A DNA stretch of 64,000 nt from Hyphomicrobium sp. NDB2Meth4. Lineage in GTDB: Bacteria; Pseudomonadota; Alphaproteobacteria; Rhizobiales; Hyphomicrobiaceae. The stretch's first letter is position 1. Each line of letters opens with the position of its first letter. A model generated the notes under the pieces. The model searched no databases and had not been told where the DNA came from. It saw nothing but the letters and a program-made list of their open reading frames with translations. Positions 60,934 through 64,000 of the stretch are shown piece by piece. The DNA lies in NCBI RefSeq assembly GCF_900117445.1, contig NZ_FPEJ01000005.1, positions 1-64,000 of the forward strand, in the 5' to 3' direction. The position numbers and the translations under genes were made by a program.

Positions 60934-63780
60934 ATGCGCTCACCATCGTCGCTCAAAACTCTGTTCGCCACGGCGCTCTGCCTCGCCGCGATGGCAACGG
61001 CGACGATATCGGCGCAGACCGCAGCTCCCGCCACGCCGCGGGCCACGCCGCAGGCTCCGCCGGCTGCCGCCGCACCACCAACACCAGCTGCCCCGACCCA
61101 AGCGGCCCCCGCCGCACCGCCTGCGCGGCAGACGCAGCAGAAGCAGGCACCCGCGCAGACCCAGCCGTCACCGGCAGCGCCTCCCGCCAACCCAGCGCAG
61201 CCACAACCGGCAGTTCCCGGCGCGGCGCAGGCGCCCGCACAAGCCCCCGGCGCCGCAGTTCCTGCTCAAACTGCTCCTGCAACCAATCCGGCTGCGCCAG
61301 CAGCACCGGCCAATGGCGCCACCGCCCCCGCGTCCCCGCCGGCACCCGAGGCGACACCAGTTCTCCCCGAGCCGAAGGCCGCGGGCATCCCGGTCGAAGA
61401 GCTCGTCCGCCCGGTCAACAACCTCGCTGGCGAAATCGACGCGGCCGAGAAAAATCTCGAGCAGGCCCCTGGGAGCCAGAGCGACCTCGCCACCCTGCGC
61501 GGCAAGATCGAAAAGATCTCCACCAACGCCAAGAATGCCGGCGAGAATCTGAAGCCGGCGCTGGCCGAGGTTCGCTCGCAGATCGACAAACTCGGCGCTC
61601 CGCCGAAGGAAGGCGAGCCGCCCGAAGCCCCCGACGTTGTCGCGGAACGTCAGCGCCTCAATGGCATTGCCGCGCAGATCGACGGCGCCATCAAGAAGGC
61701 GGCGCTCATCGAGCTGCGCGCGCGCCAGCTGGTCAGCCGTGTTCAGCACGCTCGCCAGGGCATCTTCACCCGCTTCCTGCTCCGCCAGACGGACACGCCG
61801 CTGCAGTGGCGTGTCTGGACGCAAGCCGCTGATCAGGTTCCATTCGCCCGCCGCCAGGTCGGATCCGTCCTCTCCAATTGGTGGTCCGCCGCCAGGCTCT
61901 CCGGTTGGGGTCTTCTTGGGGTCGTAGGCGCCGCTCTTGGCGCGTATCTCGGGCTGCGATACTTGCGCCAGCGCATCTTGCGCCGGCAGCTCGACGAGGG
62001 TGGGCCAGCGACTCCGTCATTGCCCGAGCGCGCTGCCGCGGTCGCGTGGGTTGCCCCGCTGCTAGCGCTGCCATCCGTGGTCGCGCTGATAGTGCTCTAT
62101 GCGGGATTGGACGAACTCGGTCTGCTGTACTGGCAGGTGGAGCGCTTTGCCACGGCTGCACTGTTCCCGCTGTTCGTCATGATCGCGATCTTCGCGTTCG
62201 CGCGTGCGCTGCTCCAGCCACGGCGCCCACGTTGGCGCATTTTCGACCTCGACGACACCGGTGCACGGCGCGTCTGTTACGCCGTCCAGGGGATCGCCGC
62301 CGTCTATGCGCTCGACTACATGTTGCAGCGGCTCATCGGCATTCTTGCGCTGCCGCTCTCCACCAGCATCGTCGTCGCATTCATCGCCAGCATTCTTTAC
62401 GCGCTGCTGCTGCTGTTCATCGCACGCACGCCCTTCACATCGCCCACCAACATCGTCAGCACGCCGGTTTCTCGCTGGTCCCCTGTCTGGCTCAAGTTCC
62501 TGATCGTCGGCTTGGCAATCGCGCTCCTCGCCATGTCGATGCTGGGCTATGTCGCGCTCGGGCGCTTCTTCCTCACCCAGCTGCTGACGACGGGGGCCGG
62601 CATCCTCGCCGTCGCCGTGCTCTATATCGGCATCGCCGCGCTGGTGCCCGGACAAGCTGGTCCTTCGACCGGAATGAGCGCCATCATCGAGGAACGATTC
62701 AGCCTCGACGAGTTTGGACGCACACAGCTCGCCCGCGTCGAGCGGGTTCTATTGACGATTGCCCTGTTCGTCATTGCCCTGCCGCTGCTGCTGCTCTCGT
62801 GGGGACTGTCGGTCACCGACATCACCAGCTGGGTGCGCGCAGTCCTGTTCGGGTTCGAGATCGGCGGAATACACATCTCACCCGCGCGCATCTTCGCCGC
62901 GCTGGTGCTCTTCGTGCTGCTACTGGCAGTTACGCGATTTGTTCAGCGCTGGCTGGCGGCCGGCGCCCTCGCCCAGGGCCGCATCGAGTCGGGCCTTGCC
63001 AACTCCATCTACACCGGCGCCGGCTACATCGGATTTGCCGTCGCCACTCTGGCAGCCATCTCATACGCCGGCTTCGACATCACGAGCCTCGCCATCGTTG
63101 CTGGTGCTTTGTCGGTCGGTATCGGTTTCGGCCTTCAGTCTATCGTCAACAACTTCGTCTCTGGCCTGATCCTGCTCGTCGAGCGCCCAATCAAGGTGGG
63201 CGACCGCGTCACGGTCAATAACCAGGAAGGGTTCGTTCGTCGCATCTCGGTGCGCTCCACCGAGATCGAGACCTTCGATCGCGCCAGCCTGATCGTGCCC
63301 AATTCCGAGTTCATCACCACGACCGTGACGAACTGGACGCATCGCAACGCGCTTGGCCGCGCATTGGTGCGCGTGAGCGCCGGCTACAATTCCGATCCCG
63401 AACAGGTGATTGCAATTCTCCTCAAGGTGGCGTCCGAATGCCCGCTCGTGCAGAAGCACCCTCCGCCCTGGGCGGGCTTCGACAACTTCGGCGCGGATGG
63501 TCTCGACTTTATCGTCCTTGGCGTCGTCCCCGACGTCAACAAGGTCGGCGACGCGCGGTCTGATCTGCGCATCCGCATCTTCAAAGCGTTCAAGGCGGCC
63601 AATATCGAGATACCGTTCCCGCAGCGCGACATCCACGTGCACCACATGACGACCCTGGATGATTATCCCGATGTCTTCGCGCCGTCCGCAACTAAGCCTG
63701 AAAACGAGCAAGGCCGGCTGGAGCCCGCAGAGCAGCGGCAGCCGGGACCGAGCGTCGAGAAGCCAACGAGAGAAAGCTGA
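60934..63780 (+). CDS. large MscS-family mechanosensitive channel (MscK-like)
   Basis: A 948-residue protein. The signal peptide (ends near ISAQ, residue 29) is followed by about 110 residues of Pro/Ala/Gln-rich sequence, then a periplasmic coiled domain of the DUF3772 type (about 150-290: EIDAAEKNLEQAPG, IDKLGAPP). Ten or eleven membrane segments follow. The MscS pore helix region is GALSVGIGFGLQSIVNNFVSGLILLVERPIKVGDRVTV (read in pieces, about 740-775). The cytoplasmic vestibule ends near residue 905. GGAGG precedes the ATG. It releases solutes on hypo-osmotic shock. The low-complexity N-terminal linker is unusually long. Confidence 0.92.
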   Translation: MRSPSSLKTLFATALCLAAMATATISAQTAAPATPRATPQAPPAAAAPPTPAAPTQAAPAAPPARQTQQKQAPAQTQPSPAAPPANPAQPQPAVPGAAQAPAQAPGAAVPAQTAPATNPAAPAAPANGATAPASPPAPEATPVLPEPKAAGIPVEELVRPVNNLAGEIDAAEKNLEQAPGSQSDLATLRGKIEKISTNAKNAGENLKPALAEVRSQIDKLGAPPKEGEPPEAPDVVAERQRLNGIAAQIDGAIKKAALIELRARQLVSRVQHARQGIFTRFLLRQTDTPLQWRVWTQAADQVPFARRQVGSVLSNWWSAARLSGWGLLGVVGAALGAYLGLRYLRQRILRRQLDEGGPATPSLPERAAAVAWVAPLLALPSVVALIVLYAGLDELGLLYWQVERFATAALFPLFVMIAIFAFARALLQPRRPRWRIFDLDDTGARRVCYAVQGIAAVYALDYMLQRLIGILALPLSTSIVVAFIASILYALLLLFIARTPFTSPTNIVSTPVSRWSPVWLKFLIVGLAIALLAMSMLGYVALGRFFLTQLLTTGAGILAVAVLYIGIAALVPGQAGPSTGMSAIIEERFSLDEFGRTQLARVERVLLTIALFVIALPLLLLSWGLSVTDITSWVRAVLFGFEIGGIHISPARIFAALVLFVLLLAVTRFVQRWLAAGALAQGRIESGLANSIYTGAGYIGFAVATLAAISYAGFDITSLAIVAGALSVGIGFGLQSIVNNFVSGLILLVERPIKVGDRVTVNNQEGFVRRISVRSTEIETFDRASLIVPNSEFITTTVTNWTHRNALGRALVRVSAGYNSDPEQVIAILLKVASECPLVQKHPPPWAGFDNFGADGLDFIVLGVVPDVNKVGDARSDLRIRIFKAFKAANIEIPFPQRDIHVHHMTTLDDYPDVFAPSATKPENEQGRLEPAEQRQPGPSVEKPTRES

Positions 63781-63909
63781 GGTAGGGGCGCGCGAAGCAG
63801 CGCAACGGGCGAGCGCGCAAAGCTGGCATTGATTGCCCCGCACGCTCCCCGCGCGAGGCCTTCACCGGTCACAAGCAAGGATGAAAGGGCGCCACCGCGG
63901 CCCTCGACC

Positions 63910-64000
63910 TCAGTCCTCGCGGTAGACCCGCTCGCGCCGCTCATGGCGCTCTTGTGCTTCGACAGACAGTGTCGCGATCGGACGCGCATCGAGCCGCTTG
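63910..64000 (-). CDS. dksA: DksA-like protein, C-terminal fragment (gene continues beyond the window)
   Basis: Thirty codons read KRLDARPIATLSVEAQERHE then RRERVYRED and stop. RLDARPIATL and the following helix match the C-terminal part of DksA-type RNA-polymerase-binding proteins of Rhizobiales, where the last two zinc cysteines are replaced. No cysteine occurs in this fragment. The rest of the gene lies beyond position 64000. Confidence 0.7.
   Translation of the reverse strand, partial: KRLDARPIATLSVEAQERHERRERVYRED

Noticed and set aside
61878-63221. A 447-codon plus-strand frame inside the MscS gene
   Set aside because: Out-of-phase shadow; the MscS frame has all family motifs.

Overview
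The window is GC-rich chromosomal DNA from an alphaproteobacterium, most likely of the order Hyphomicrobiales (Rhizobiales). The supporting signs are a cckA hybrid kinase, an F1-ATPase zeta subunit (DUF1476), a purC-purS-purQ-purL set with short PurL, a bolA/grxD pair, DUF992 and DUF6867 proteins, a GTTC-N7-GTTC type LexA site at recA, and an icd/alaS/recA neighbourhood. The genus cannot be fixed from sequence reading alone; a Hyphomicrobium-like organism is a reasonable guess.

Layout. Positions 1-4.2 kb are an accessory, island-like tract ending at a tRNA-Lys(CTT) gene. It holds a mobile mystery protein A regulator, a serine recombinase with a tiny DUF1778-like ORF and a decayed second copy, a double AlpA-type regulator, and two matching palindromes. 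From 4.6 to 15.7 kb lie a PilZ protein, an orphan mreB, leuA preceded by a leucine-rich leader peptide and hairpin, PhzF and NUDIX enzymes, ilvC, an ilvI-orf-ilvN operon and miaA. From 15.8 to 23.4 kb come an OprB porin, a CDGSH protein and a full branched-chain amino-acid ABC transporter (livHMGF, DUF6867, livK). So leucine/valine/isoleucine synthesis and uptake sit close together.

From 23.5 to 38.7 kb purine genes (purB, purC, purS, purQ, purL) alternate with exported or membrane proteins: an EamA transporter, an excalibur protein, a shortened SecY-like protein, an Omp25-like barrel and an autotransporter. bolA and grxD follow. From 38.8 to 53.4 kb are a GST, a double PqiA protein, rpsD, a TrmJ-type methyltransferase with an extra N-terminal domain, icd, a GDPD, a KefB/C-like antiporter, alaS and recA. 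From 53.5 to 64 kb are a mini flagellar-rod-like protein, a TonB-like protein with two outer-membrane proteins, cckA divergent from fliO, a large MscS channel and the end of a dksA-like gene.

Most of the window is ordinary core genome. The parts most worth a second look are the recombinase/AlpA palindrome region, the SecY-like paralogue, the leuA leader, the crossing inverted repeats between purC and purS, and two exported proteins of unknown function embedded in biosynthetic operons (ilvI-orf-ilvN and purS-orf-purQ).
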